A stretch of 64,000 bases of DNA. Origin: CAWGCA01 sp963820955. Lineage in GTDB: Bacteria > Pseudomonadota > Gammaproteobacteria > Chromatiales > Chromatiaceae. Location of the stretch: positions 203,521-267,520 of the forward strand of contig CAWGCA010000047.1 of NCBI GenBank assembly GCA_963820955.1. The letters are read 5' to 3'. The notes under the pieces are model-generated. The model was not told the DNA's origin and made no database searches. It saw only the letters and a list, made by a program, of their open reading frames with translations. Of the stretch, positions 1-8,677 are shown piece by piece. Both the position numbers and the translations under genes were made by a program. Positions within the stretch are counted from its first letter, which is position 1, and each line of letters opens with the position of its first letter.

Positions 1-311
1 TCAGCCAGTACTACAAACTGGTCGCCCGCTCGGGCAGCCAGGCGAACTCGTCCCTCGCGGTGATCGCTTCGGACATCTACCTGGATATGCAGGAGACTGC
101 CGGGCTGATCGCCCGCACCCGGGAGGAGATCAGTCGTGCCACCCTGATGGAGCAGCTTAATCAGTCGTTCGGGACCATCACCCCGGAGATGCAGGAGATA
201 GTGGCGGGGGTGAAATCCATCCTGTTTGGTGAAGACGAGGAGGCGACGCCGATCGCAGAGCGGCCAGTGGAGCGTTCCGATCAAGAGTATGAGAGCCCAT
301 TGCAGCTCTGA
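1..311 (+). CDS. 3' end of an unrecognised protein (5' truncated by window edge)
   Basis: The reading frame is open from base 3 to the stop at 309-311, so only the last 102 residues are present. A GTG at position 60 is probably an internal codon, because the frame stays open before it. The visible part looks helical and polar with no membrane segment or signal, and ends in an acidic, probably disordered tail. I do not recognise the family. It is followed after 27 bases by a lipoprotein gene on the same strand, so it is likely the upstream member of the envelope operon that continues to about 5.3 kb. Confidence 0.6.
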   Translation, partial: SQYYKLVARSGSQANSSLAVIASDIYLDMQETAGLIARTREEISRATLMEQLNQSFGTITPEMQEIVAGVKSILFGEDEEATPIAERPVERSDQEYESPLQL

Positions 312-338
312 CCGGTCAGATATTTAGGAGAAAACACC

Positions 339-887
339 ATGAACAGATACCACATCAGCAAGATGATCTTCGCGGCCACCCTCTCTGTGGCGGCGGTCGC
401 CTGCAACAGCAATCCGCCACGCGGACCAGTCTGTATCCCGCCCGCCGGTCACAATCTCGATCAGGCCATGAGTGCCGCCCGTTTCGATCTGGAGACGGGT
501 TGCGAGAATCAGTTCGATGGTTATTTCCGGCACTTGCTTTTGATCGCCGAGGGGGACCCGAAAAAGGAGAATAAGGGCCAGTTCAGCGACTTCCTGCTAT
601 GGGCAAATCAGGAAGGACTGCTCAGCAAACGCCAGGCAAGGTCGCTCTACAATCGCTATTTCGGTGTCAAATACGTTTCCATGATGGGCGACTACAGCGT
701 CTGTTCGGATACCTGCCCGCGTCAGTCACAAGTGCTCAGGGATATGAAGCAGGAACTCGGGGACAAAGAGCTGGGGCTGTTGAAAGTGAGTGCTGACCGT
801 CGTTCCTATCAGCGCGCCATGCAGCTTTACAACGAGACTGAGCTGGTGCTCGAGGCCACCTGCTCGGCCTGCGGTCCGCTGGAGTAG
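339..887 (+). CDS. Hypothetical lipoprotein
   Basis: A 182-residue protein with a typical lipoprotein signal: a basic N-terminus, a hydrophobic stretch and a cysteine at residue 22 preceded by VAAVA. After processing it should be anchored in the inner or outer membrane. The mature part carries six further cysteines, including CSDTC and a terminal CSAC, which could form disulphides in the periplasm. The ATG is preceded by AGGAG at a good distance. I do not recognise a domain. It is followed after 6 bases by a membrane-protein gene, so co-transcription is likely. Confidence 0.75.
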   Translation: MNRYHISKMIFAATLSVAAVACNSNPPRGPVCIPPAGHNLDQAMSAARFDLETGCENQFDGYFRHLLLIAEGDPKKENKGQFSDFLLWANQEGLLSKRQARSLYNRYFGVKYVSMMGDYSVCSDTCPRQSQVLRDMKQELGDKELGLLKVSADRRSYQRAMQLYNETELVLEATCSACGPLE

Positions 888-893
888 AGGTTC

Positions 894-1556
894 ATGAAAC
901 GGCAGAAGGGTTTTTTCCGCGGCCTGGTCCTGGGCGTTACCCTGAGTCTGCTCCTGGGGCTGACCACGCTTTACCTGCTGGATGCCCTCGGTATCCTGAC
1001 TATTTCGCTGGAGCGGGTGCCGGAGGTGGAGGGGCTGATGGCCTGGCTGCATCGTAACCTCGGGCTGTCGGTGGTGCCTTTCGGCATCACCCTGTGTCTC
1101 TACCTCTACAGCCTGATGCAGCTGGGGCGAAGGCTGGATGAGGACCGGCCCCAGGAGGAGGTGGCCCAGCTGGAACACCTGACCGACGTCTGGATCAGCC
1201 TGTTCTTCGGTATCGGTGTGATCTGGACTGCCATCGGCATGCGCGGTGCCCTGCTCCACGCCCTGGGTGATCCGGAGCTCCTGGCCGGGGCCGGGGCATT
1301 CGGTGTGCTGCAGCGCCTGGTTGATGGCGGCATTCTGACGGCGCTCTCCACTACCATCCTGGGCGGTGCCGGCGGTTATTTGATGCGTCTGGGCCGGACC
1401 TTTTACATCGGGGTGCGGCTTAATCGTTACTACGGTCAGCGGGACGAGCGCCAGGCCGGCCGGGTAGAGCAGCTGCTGGAAGATATTCATCTCTCCATGG
1501 GGCGCCTGACGAAACAGGTTCCGCTAACCCCCGGGGCGGGAGGAGAGCGGGGATGA
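894..1556 (+). CDS. MotA/TolQ/ExbB-like inner-membrane protein
   Basis: A 220-residue integral membrane protein with four predicted segments at about residues 10-30, 58-76, 98-116 and 145-164. The last two, with a small-residue-rich fourth helix (ILGGAGGYLM) followed by a charged amphipathic tail, resemble the paired pore helices of the MotA/TolQ/ExbB proton-channel superfamily. The next gene overlaps its stop by 4 bases (ATGA) and encodes a single-pass coiled-coil protein, which matches the usual TolQ-TolR or ExbB-ExbD order. I infer, without alignment, that the two form an energised membrane complex. Function and substrate are unknown; the superfamily assignment rests on topology and context. 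Confidence 0.6.
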   Translation: MKRQKGFFRGLVLGVTLSLLLGLTTLYLLDALGILTISLERVPEVEGLMAWLHRNLGLSVVPFGITLCLYLYSLMQLGRRLDEDRPQEEVAQLEHLTDVWISLFFGIGVIWTAIGMRGALLHALGDPELLAGAGAFGVLQRLVDGGILTALSTTILGGAGGYLMRLGRTFYIGVRLNRYYGQRDERQAGRVEQLLEDIHLSMGRLTKQVPLTPGAGGERG

Positions 1557-2620
1557 TCGGTTATCGGTCAGCTGCGAACCCCCTGTTGCGGAGTCACAAC
1601 CGGCCGTCAGATATCGAGGCGCTGCAGACCGATGTCATGCGCTTCATGGCCATTCTTGGACTCTGTCTGACGGCCATTTTCGCGCTGGTGCAGACCCTTC
1701 CCGCGGAACAGGCACAGCGGGAGGCGGAGGCGCAGCTGGATCAGAAACTGATCACCCGACAGCAGCAGTTGCAAAAGGTCCAGGCCGAGCTGGAGCATCT
1801 GACCCATGATGTTCAGGAGGCAGGGAAAGCCCGGCAGCAGGCCCAGGCGGAGGTGGAGCAAGGGCAACTGCGTCGGCAGCAGATCCAGCTGGAGTTGCAG
1901 CGGCTGACACTGGATACCGAGGAGATAAGGCAACAGAAACGGCAACTGGAAGAGCAATTGACCGGAACGCGGGAGCAGCTCGCGCTGGCCGAGACGGAAC
2001 GAAACCGGCTGGAGGTTGAGCAGGGAGATCGGGCCCGGGTACTGCAGCAGTTGGGTCAGCAGTTGGAGCGGGTTCAGCGGGATTCAAAACAGCGGGTGAC
2101 CGAACTGGCGGATCTGGAACAGAGGGTGAGGAATGAGCAACAGAAACTGGCGCTCATCACCCAGTCATCACCCCCTGAAGAGGTGGAAATAGAGAGTGGA
2201 AAGGAGCAACCAAATGCCCCGGTCGCGGCTGAAGAGAACTCCGAGAGAGTGGGTTTTCTGCTGCGGTTTGCCTCGGCAGAGGCGCTCGAGCATTTGGTCC
2301 GCAGCGGTACCGTCGGTTTTACCGGAATGCTGGGTCAGGAGGCCTGGAACCTCTCTTTGGTCGAAGGCAGCGTGGCATTCGTAAAGGAGCCCCCGCCACA
2401 ACGGATTCACGAAATGACGGCGGCAACGGTGCCACCGCGTTATATCCGCGCGTTTCAATCAGCGGCGGGGGGCTCCAGCACCCAGAGCGTGATCTGGGGG
2501 GTGCAGCTGCCGGCAGAAATGGAGCAGAAGATTCAAACCCTGATGGGGCGGTCGTCGGGCGGTGAGTTGGTTATTCAACCTGATGGCGAAGTGACACTGG
2601 CGGGGGGGGATCGAACATGA
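1553..2620 (+). CDS. Single-pass coiled-coil protein, possible ExbD/TolR/MotB-type partner
   Basis: A 355-residue protein with a short cytoplasmic N-terminus, one membrane helix at about residues 31-49 that begins RFMAILG, then a long heptad-rich coiled coil (about 52-205) full of Q, E and R, and a C-terminal globular part of about 120 residues. The N-terminal layout is like ExbD, TolR and MotB, which plug into a proton channel, but the periplasmic coiled coil is unlike TolR. It starts within the stop of the MotA/TolQ-like gene and its own stop overlaps the next start (ATGA), so the three genes are translationally coupled. Partner role is inferred. Confidence 0.6.
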   Translation: MIGYRSAANPLLRSHNRPSDIEALQTDVMRFMAILGLCLTAIFALVQTLPAEQAQREAEAQLDQKLITRQQQLQKVQAELEHLTHDVQEAGKARQQAQAEVEQGQLRRQQIQLELQRLTLDTEEIRQQKRQLEEQLTGTREQLALAETERNRLEVEQGDRARVLQQLGQQLERVQRDSKQRVTELADLEQRVRNEQQKLALITQSSPPEEVEIESGKEQPNAPVAAEENSERVGFLLRFASAEALEHLVRSGTVGFTGMLGQEAWNLSLVEGSVAFVKEPPPQRIHEMTAATVPPRYIRAFQSAAGGSSTQSVIWGVQLPAEMEQKIQTLMGRSSGGELVIQPDGEVTLAGGDRT

Positions 2621-4056
2621 AGCGAAGCATTCAATACCTGTTGCTACCGATGCTGTTGTTCTCAGCCGGCTGTGCCCATCAGCCGTCAACGCCGTTTGGG
2701 GAATCCCCAAAGGAATCGGCCCTGCAACCCTGGGTGGAAGCTGAGCTGGCGCCCTACCTGGCGGAGCAGCTCTCCAGCCACCCCCGGTTTCGCGGCGAGC
2801 CGGCCATTCTGGTCAAACTCGAAGGCCCTGATATCCAATCCGATATCGACGGATTGACCCGCTCGATTCGGCTCCAGATCCGGGACGCATTGCTCAACAC
2901 CCCGGGTGTCACGCTGCCCTGGCAGCCGCGGCAGCAGGAACAACAGCACCACCGGCGTCTGGACCGGGTGAACTGCCGTAGTATCCGCGAGGCCAGCTAC
3001 TACATCGGCATCGAGATAGTGGAGAACCTATCCGGCAGCTTCAGTGTCTCGGTGCGGGCGCTGGACGTGCAGGCGCGGGAGTGGGTGAGCGGGTTCGGGA
3101 TGGTCTGGCGGGGCAGCCTCACTGCCAGCGAACGCCGGGCCCTGCAGCGGTTCCAGCCGGACGAGGCACTTCGCGGACTGCGGGTGCTGCCGTTCGAACC
3201 GGGGCAGACCGACCTGGCAGCCGACTATCTGGCGAACAACCTGAGTTGTCTGCTCCAGCAGACCCAGGACGAGGAACTGGTGGTTTACGTCGAGACGCCC
3301 GGGCGTAAGCCGTCCTTCCTGCCCGGGACCTTGAAGCTGATCGGCAACAACCTCTCCCGCTATCGGGAGGTGAGAGTCAGCGAGAAGAAGAGCGAGGCCG
3401 GCTTCATCCTGCGTGGTGATGCCCATGAGCTGCAGTCGGGACTCTATCAGGTATGGGTGCGGTTGAGCCCCAAGCGCAGTGGAATCCATCTCTCCGGCAT
3501 GGACACGGCGACCTATCTTCTGACATCGAAGGGAGTAGCCGCCGCGCGTGCCCCCGAGGCAGCGCCAAAAGCATCCGTCAACGCCCCTGTGGCAAGGGCG
3601 GCGAAGCCGACTATCTCCCGGATGGCACTGGCAGCGGTGAGCGATCAGGAGTGTTCGACCCAGCCAAGCGGCCGTCCCCTGCGATGCCATGTCCTGAATC
3701 TGGAGGCGGAAGACCTGGACCAGCTGTTTGTCATCGCCCACTCTCCCAAGCAGGGCCTGACACGACTGCTGCCCGGTGGCTGCGGCGGGGAGAACGGATC
3801 CCCTGGCGGGGTGAAGCGCTCCTTCCGTCTCACCGGAGATGCACCCAGAGGGACCACCTTCTATGCCATAGCGGTCAACGGTTCCGGATTGAAGATGCGT
3901 TTCGCCCGGCACCTGCAACGACTACCCGGTGGCTGCGCGGGAGCCGGTGGCTCCGCCTTGTCGGGCAATGGGCTCGATCGATGGCTGAACCAGCTGGATC
4001 GGATGATTGCATCGAATCGGCAACGGGTGGCCTGGTCAGCAAAACGGGCGGACTGA
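2617..4056 (+). CDS. Large periplasmic lipoprotein of unknown function
   Basis: A 479-residue protein with a clear lipoprotein signal (cysteine at residue 19 after FSAG). The mature N-terminal half has alternating strand and helix character with a repeated LxxxIRxQIRDAL-like pattern, somewhat like the FlgO/CsgG group of nucleotide-free periplasmic modules. A proline/alanine linker at about 305-335 leads to a C-terminal beta domain that resembles the DUF4384 type. None of this is certain. Its ATG overlaps the preceding stop, which places it in the putative channel operon; the following lytic transglycosylase suggests a role at the cell wall. Confidence 0.6.
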   Translation: MKRSIQYLLLPMLLFSAGCAHQPSTPFGESPKESALQPWVEAELAPYLAEQLSSHPRFRGEPAILVKLEGPDIQSDIDGLTRSIRLQIRDALLNTPGVTLPWQPRQQEQQHHRRLDRVNCRSIREASYYIGIEIVENLSGSFSVSVRALDVQAREWVSGFGMVWRGSLTASERRALQRFQPDEALRGLRVLPFEPGQTDLAADYLANNLSCLLQQTQDEELVVYVETPGRKPSFLPGTLKLIGNNLSRYREVRVSEKKSEAGFILRGDAHELQSGLYQVWVRLSPKRSGIHLSGMDTATYLLTSKGVAAARAPEAAPKASVNAPVARAAKPTISRMALAAVSDQECSTQPSGRPLRCHVLNLEAEDLDQLFVIAHSPKQGLTRLLPGGCGGENGSPGGVKRSFRLTGDAPRGTTFYAIAVNGSGLKMRFARHLQRLPGGCAGAGGSALSGNGLDRWLNQLDRMIASNRQRVAWSAKRAD

Positions 4057-4072
4057 GAGAGGAGGACAGATT

Positions 4073-4855
4073 ATGACAAGGATTCCACTGTGGCTGCTGG
4101 GTTTAGCTCTGCTGCCGGGCGTTTCGGCAGCACTGGTGCAGGAGCCGGCGAAGGCCGGACTGGAGCATCGCTGGCAGACCTACCTGGCGCGTGCCGATCA
4201 GACCCTACCCGCCAGGGACTTTCCATACGCCCATTGTTTTTCCAAGGCAGCGGCCACCCATGGTCTGCCCGAGACCCTGCTGCTGGCGGTGGCCAGGGGC
4301 GAGAGCGATTTCAACCCCAAGGCCAGGTCCAGTGCCAATGCCTATGGTTTGATGCAGATACTCTGGCCGGGGACCGCCGAACATCTCGGCATTCACAGCC
4401 TGTCGAAGCTGCAGCAGCCCTGTACCAATGTGGATGCGGGCGCGCGCTATCTGAAGGAGATGCTGCAGCGCTACCAAGGAAATCTGCATCGGGCCCTGGC
4501 GGCATACAACTACGGACCTGGCCGGGTGCCTGTGAGTCAGGGAACGATTCCAAAGGGTGCGGTCTGGTACAGCGGTTATATCTATCGACATCTGGAGTAT
4601 GTCCTGAACGGCGGCGGTAAAGCTGGAAAGGGTCGTGCTACTGGAGACGGGCGGCTGTTGGTGATTCGTTTTCTCCGTCCCTACCGGGCCGCCGCGTTCG
4701 TGGAGAGCCTTCAGCCGATGCTCGACGGTATACGGCTTGACTGGTTTCGCCGCCCTTCGGGAAATTTTGATGTAATGATGATCTATCAGAGCCCGGAGCA
4801 GCTGAAGCGCGGCCGACGGTTGTTGTCCGGACTGGGTATAGAGGCGGAGGGTTAA
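4073..4855 (+). CDS. Lytic transglycosylase (SLT family)
   Basis: A 260-residue protein with an N-terminal signal peptide (to about residue 20). Residues 50-165 form an SLT/goose-lysozyme-like domain: the catalytic glutamate is E77 in ARGESDFNPKA, followed by GLMQ, then AAYNYGPG near 153-160. These enzymes cleave the glycan strand of peptidoglycan in the periplasm to give 1,6-anhydro-muropeptides. The C-terminal 50 residues look like an extra alpha-beta domain. I chose the ATG at 4073 because AGAGGAGG lies just before it; an upstream in-frame start at 4007 would run into the preceding gene. It is the fifth complete or partial envelope gene in a row. Confidence 0.85.
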   Translation: MTRIPLWLLGLALLPGVSAALVQEPAKAGLEHRWQTYLARADQTLPARDFPYAHCFSKAAATHGLPETLLLAVARGESDFNPKARSSANAYGLMQILWPGTAEHLGIHSLSKLQQPCTNVDAGARYLKEMLQRYQGNLHRALAAYNYGPGRVPVSQGTIPKGAVWYSGYIYRHLEYVLNGGGKAGKGRATGDGRLLVIRFLRPYRAAAFVESLQPMLDGIRLDWFRRPSGNFDVMMIYQSPEQLKRGRRLLSGLGIEAEG

Positions 4856-4897
4856 ACCTCCCGTGTGGCGGCCAAGAGACCGCGAAGGAGTTGATCT

Positions 4898-5299
4898 ATG
4901 AACAGTTTGAAACGCCTGCTCCTGTCGGCTGCTGTTCTGTGCCAGGTACCGTTCTGCGCCAGGGCTGATTCCACTGCCTTTTATGACTATGCGCCGGTGG
5001 TCGATGTGGATCCCATCATGGAGCAGCGGTACGAAACCGTCAGCCGCCGGGTGTGTGATCAGTACGCGCCTGCGGTCGCGGCGATCGCGGCAACCATTGG
5101 CACGGACGTTCGTCTCCAGGATGCGCGCTGGAAAGGGGGCCGGGAATGTCGGCAGGTGGAGGAGCCCGGCTATCGCAATCGAATCGCGGGTTATCGGGTG
5201 ACCTACCGCTATGGTGGCCAGAAATTGGTTCGCCGTCTCTCTTACGATCCCGGGGAGCGGGTGCGGGTGAAGGTCGGCTTGTCGCCCCTCTCCCGCTGA
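4898..5299 (+). CDS. Glycine-zipper-family relative lacking the zipper
   Basis: A 133-residue exported protein with a signal peptide ending near residue 23. After cleavage it has YDYAPVVDVDPI, and near the end GYRVTYRYGG, LSYDPGERVRVKV. Those two ends are typical of gammaproteobacterial glycine-zipper 2TM proteins (periplasmic or outer-membrane associated). The central part, where the family usually has a glycine-rich membrane-inserting segment, is replaced by a short alanine-rich helix (about residues 56-67). AAGGAG precedes the ATG at a good distance. I infer a soluble derivative of that family. It closes the tightly packed envelope run. Confidence 0.6.
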   Translation: MNSLKRLLLSAAVLCQVPFCARADSTAFYDYAPVVDVDPIMEQRYETVSRRVCDQYAPAVAAIAATIGTDVRLQDARWKGGRECRQVEEPGYRNRIAGYRVTYRYGGQKLVRRLSYDPGERVRVKVGLSPLSR

Positions 5300-5334
5300 A
5301 AGCATCGGCGCGGGCACTGTCGGACCGTATCTTC

Positions 5335-5340
5335 TATAAT
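5335..5340 (+). promoter_or_regulatory. Possible -10 box before the 5407 gene
   Basis: A perfect TATAAT lies 67 bases before the next start codon, in the first gap after the envelope run. No convincing -35 box is visible 16-18 bases upstream, so this is weak. A short GC-rich inverted repeat (CCCC-GTT-CGGGG, about 5345-5356) follows it. Confidence 0.25.
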
Positions 5341-5406
5341 CTCCCCCCGTTCGGGGTACACTAGATCGAGGCCGGATGGTCTGTCGTTTATCGGAGTCCG
5401 TATGTC

Positions 5407-6354
5407 ATGAGCCTGAATCCTGGCCGAAGTTTTTCCGTATCTCTCTTGGTAGGTTTCTCTCTGTGGCTGTTGGTGACGGCCGGCTCGGTTCGTCCTGTGG
5501 GCGCCGATGGGTGGGATCCGGCGCGGGTGTCCTGGGAACAACTGTTGTTCGAGGCATCAAGCTCCCTGGGGCGGGTTGCTGCCAGGGTTGAGCTGGGGTT
5601 GCCGGCGGCAGAGGATATGAAGCTCGATCCCGGCGATGGCGGTCAGGGTCCTCTGCTTCTGCCGGAGCAGGGGACGGTGCTGTTGCTCAGTGCCGGCATC
5701 GACGCCAGTTTGCTGCTGCAGCGCAAACACTGGACCGGCCGGGTCTGGTTTCTGGCCGAGCAGGGCAGTGCCCTGCAGCGGACTCGGGTCAAGCCGGGGA
5801 GAGAAGGCAGCCTCAAGCTGTTTCGCTACGGACGGGATGGTGTCTATCGCAAGCGATTCGATCCCAAGGGGCGCAAGGAGGCTACGCTGCCGCCTGAGGA
5901 GTGGAGCAGGATAAAAACCTCCTTTTATCCCTATGCAACGGGCAGCTCACGCTGTGAACAGGTACTCGACCCCCTCACTTTGCTCTACGTACTCTCCGTA
6001 ATCGACTGGTCAGCCGAGACTGAGCTGGAATTCTGTCTGTTCAATAAGAAGGGCCTCTACCTGGCACGGCTGAAAAACGAAGGGCGGGAGCGAACTAAGG
6101 TGGCCTTCTGGGAGCAGCGTGGAGCGTCGAACCAGCCGGTGGAAAGAGAGGTCGATGCCTGGAATGTGTTGCTCACCAGTCGTCCCCTCGATCCCGTATC
6201 GAAGGATCTCGACCCCTTCGAGTTTCTGGGCTTCGAGAGTGAGGTGCGTATCCTGCTGGGGGTCGAATCGGGAGTTCCGCTGCGTCTGACCGGAGAAATT
6301 CCTTCGGTTGGACTGCTGACGCTCAATCTGACCAAGGCAGTTCTGATCCGCTGA
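5407..6354 (+). CDS. Exported hypothetical protein (weakly DUF3108-like)
   Basis: A 315-residue protein with a signal peptide of about 33 residues and a mostly beta-strand body. The segment with RCEQVLDPLTLLYVLSVIDW and the preceding FDPKGRKEATLP resemble DUF3108-type periplasmic proteins of unknown function, in which a D-P-L/S motif is followed by a helix. I cannot confirm this without a profile search. It is separated from the envelope run by about 107 bases with a TATAAT box, and from the next gene by 258 bases in which I see nothing convincing. Confidence 0.55.
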   Translation: MSLNPGRSFSVSLLVGFSLWLLVTAGSVRPVGADGWDPARVSWEQLLFEASSSLGRVAARVELGLPAAEDMKLDPGDGGQGPLLLPEQGTVLLLSAGIDASLLLQRKHWTGRVWFLAEQGSALQRTRVKPGREGSLKLFRYGRDGVYRKRFDPKGRKEATLPPEEWSRIKTSFYPYATGSSRCEQVLDPLTLLYVLSVIDWSAETELEFCLFNKKGLYLARLKNEGRERTKVAFWEQRGASNQPVEREVDAWNVLLTSRPLDPVSKDLDPFEFLGFESEVRILLGVESGVPLRLTGEIPSVGLLTLNLTKAVLIR

Positions 6355-6612
6355 CCCCAATCGGCAGGCCAGGTTGCCGCCGGTTTCAGGGGCAGTGGTT
6401 TCGTCCCCTTGGCTGCAGGAGCACTGTTGCAATTGCCGTTGATGTCGCGCCGGGACACTGAGGCCGGACGCCTTGCGATCCCTGGGGTAGACTGGATTCC
6501 CACCATTTATCGCGGAAAACAGGCTATCATGTTCCAGTAGAGAAGAATTACTATAACTAGGGCCTGTTCAGGCCCGAAGGCGCCCTTAGCTCCCAATAGA
6601 AGGAGACGATGG

Positions 6613-7509
6613 ATGAACCCCGCAAGATACAACGGCCTTCTGGCCGCTTTTTTGCTGACCCTTGCACCGCTGTCGAGTGGTGCCGAAACCACCGGTTCTG
6701 AATCGGTGCGGCCTATTGTGATCAGTTCCGGACAGCAGGGACGTGGATACTGGGGGGTGGCCACTCGTCTGAACGAGGTCGCAGCGGAGTTGGGTTTTGC
6801 AGTAGAGAACGAAGAGAGCGTTGGCTCTCTACAGAATCTGCAGCGCCTGGATGATCCGGAGGATCCAGTCAGTCTGGCCCTGACCCAGGCGGATGCTCTG
6901 CAGTATTATCTGCAGGATAACCCTGGTCTGTCCGACAGGATGGAAATCCTGGAGTACCTTGGTCAGGAGTGCGTATTCATTATTACCGGCAGTAACAGCG
7001 GGATCGGCAGCGATCGGGAGCTGCAGCAGGAGAAAGACCACCGTATCGCTATCTTCAGTCCAGACAGCGGGGTCAATGTAACCTACCAGTACATGAAGCT
7101 GCTCGAGCCGGAACTTAGTAACACCCGGGTCGTTTTTATGAATACGGAAGAGGCGATGGACAGTCTGACCGGAGCGGAATCCCCGGTCGACAGTGTTATG
7201 CTGGTGCACCGGCCCAAGGATCGGTCACCGGAAATCCAACTGGCACTGGACCGGCCCAACGACTACCGCTTCGTGGCTGTCGAGGACGGGGATCTGAATG
7301 ACAAGCTTCCAAATGGTGAGGCGGTTTACACGCCGCTCGATATCGTACTGCTGCGTGTCGACGGGGAGGCCAGGGTCAGCGTTAAGACCATCTGTACCAA
7401 GGGCATGCTGGTGGCATCCAAGGTAAAACTTTCGGCTGACCAGCGCAAGCAGCTGGATCAGGTGATCGATTACCATTGGATGCGCGTTTACGTCACCGAA
7501 TCCCAGTAA
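6613..7509 (+). CDS. TAXI-type TRAP transporter solute-binding protein
   Basis: A 298-residue periplasmic protein with a signal peptide ending near ASG-AETT. The mature start (IVISSGQQGRGYWGVATRLNEVAAELGF) and the later ALTQADAL and IAIFSPDSGVNVTY segments match the TAXI family, which binds small acids for TRAP transporters. No DctM/DctQ or fused 4TM-12TM permease gene is near, so it is an orphan receptor or works with a distant permease. AAGGAG lies at the right distance for the ATG at 6613; an out-of-frame ATG at 6609 can be ignored. It ends at a shared bidirectional terminator with the convergent binding-protein gene. Confidence 0.75.
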   Translation: MNPARYNGLLAAFLLTLAPLSSGAETTGSESVRPIVISSGQQGRGYWGVATRLNEVAAELGFAVENEESVGSLQNLQRLDDPEDPVSLALTQADALQYYLQDNPGLSDRMEILEYLGQECVFIITGSNSGIGSDRELQQEKDHRIAIFSPDSGVNVTYQYMKLLEPELSNTRVVFMNTEEAMDSLTGAESPVDSVMLVHRPKDRSPEIQLALDRPNDYRFVAVEDGDLNDKLPNGEAVYTPLDIVLLRVDGEARVSVKTICTKGMLVASKVKLSADQRKQLDQVIDYHWMRVYVTESQ

Positions 7510-7560
7510 TAGATATCCGTTCGGAGTGTTCTCATGGCCGGCCCCGAACTGCTTGTGAAA

Positions 7561-7595
7561 AAGGCCACCGCCGGGCCGGCGGTGGCCTTTTGGTT
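7561..7595. terminator. Bidirectional rho-independent terminator
   Basis: A perfect 12-bp inverted repeat (AAGGCCACCGCC / GGCGGTGGCCTT, loop GGGCC) spans 7561-7589. It is followed by T-rich sequence on the plus strand and by TTTTT on the minus strand. It lies between two convergent genes ending at 7509 and 7599 and can serve both. Confidence 0.9.
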
Positions 7596-7598
7596 TAC

Positions 7599-8429
7599 TT
7601 ATTGCGCGGCTTGATCGACGCTTATCTCGAATTTACCGAACCACTTTCTGCTCAGTGCCTCCAGCGAGTTGGTGCCGTCCATTCGAGTCAGAAAATTCTC
7701 GGTCCAGTTGACAAACAGCGGATCGTTGTCCGGCAGGGCAATACCGATGGGTTCGTAGCTGAGCAGGGACAGGACCGAGACGAAGCCGGCATCGGGGTGG
7801 CTCTGCAGCGTGGATAGGCAGATCGGGTATTCGCTAAGCAGGGCCCCCACCTGGTCGTCTATGACCAGCTGAACACCGCTGGCGATGTCCTCGGTGGTGG
7901 TTACCGTCGCCTTGGGCAGCAGGGTCCTGACGAAGCGCTCACTGGTCGAGCCCTTGAGCACGGCGATACGGGTTTCAGGGCGGTTCAGTTCTTCCGCCTC
8001 CGCCGCCCGGGCGAGGTTCTCATTCTTGCTGACCAGGCATTTACCGGAGGTCAGATAGGGGCCGACAAAGGCCACCTTCTTATTGCGTTCCGGGGTGATG
8101 GTCAGGTTGGAGATCACCACATCTACGTCGCCCCGCTGCAAGGCAGGCAGCAGATCGGCAAAGCGAAGGGTTTTGATGGTAAGGCGCACATCCATTACAT
8201 CTGCCATCAGGCGGGCCATGTCGATGTCGAAACCGACCACCTGGCCGTCCTTTGTATAGGTCATCGGTGGCATGTTGGCCGAGGTTCCAAGAATCAGTTC
8301 ACCGCGCTGTTCGATGCGTGACAGAACCGGTGCCGTGGTTTTTTCGGAACTGCTGCCCTGCATTGTATTACAGCCGGTAATCTGCAACGCCAGGAGCAGT
8401 AAAAGAGCGAGTTTGAAAAGTCGGTTCAT
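7599..8429 (-). CDS. Amino-acid-type ABC transporter substrate-binding lipoprotein
   Basis: A 276-residue protein with a lipoprotein signal (cysteine at residue 20 after QITG). The body is a family 3 solute-binding protein: ELILGTSANMPPMTY, GFDIDMARLMADVM, LLPALQRGDVDVVISN, and the T-x-x-R-N motif that contacts the ligand carboxylate in polar amino acid receptors (ITPERNKKVAFVGPY). No permease or ATPase gene lies beside it, so the ligand is unknown and it may act as an orphan receptor. The gene is convergent with the TAXI gene and shares its terminator. Confidence 0.85.
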   Translation of the reverse strand: MNRLFKLALLLLLALQITGCNTMQGSSSEKTTAPVLSRIEQRGELILGTSANMPPMTYTKDGQVVGFDIDMARLMADVMDVRLTIKTLRFADLLPALQRGDVDVVISNLTITPERNKKVAFVGPYLTSGKCLVSKNENLARAAEAEELNRPETRIAVLKGSTSERFVRTLLPKATVTTTEDIASGVQLVIDDQVGALLSEYPICLSTLQSHPDAGFVSVLSLLSYEPIGIALPDNDPLFVNWTENFLTRMDGTNSLEALSRKWFGKFEISVDQAAQ

Positions 8430-8677
8430 AATGTGTTCCTTAACACTAAATTTAGCTAAAAATATACGGGGATGCGGGTGCGAAGAGCGGTCACCACAGG
8501 GGTCGGGCAGGTAAAATAGCCGGATCTCGGGAGTGGGTCAATGGTCGCTCTCTCGCGCTGGCCCGGGCCCTGGTTCCGGAATAGGTTTTCTTTCCTGTTG
8601 CATTAAGGTATTTTCTGGCAGGAGTTGTCAACCGTGGCCTTCATCGGTTGAATTGATTTGTCGAGGCGGGGAGAAAT

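Noticed and set aside
726..1490. A long minus-strand frame opposite the lipoprotein and the MotA/TolQ-like gene
   Set aside because: It has no ribosome site, and its composition (many Q, H, P, G) is that of a shadow frame in GC-rich DNA.
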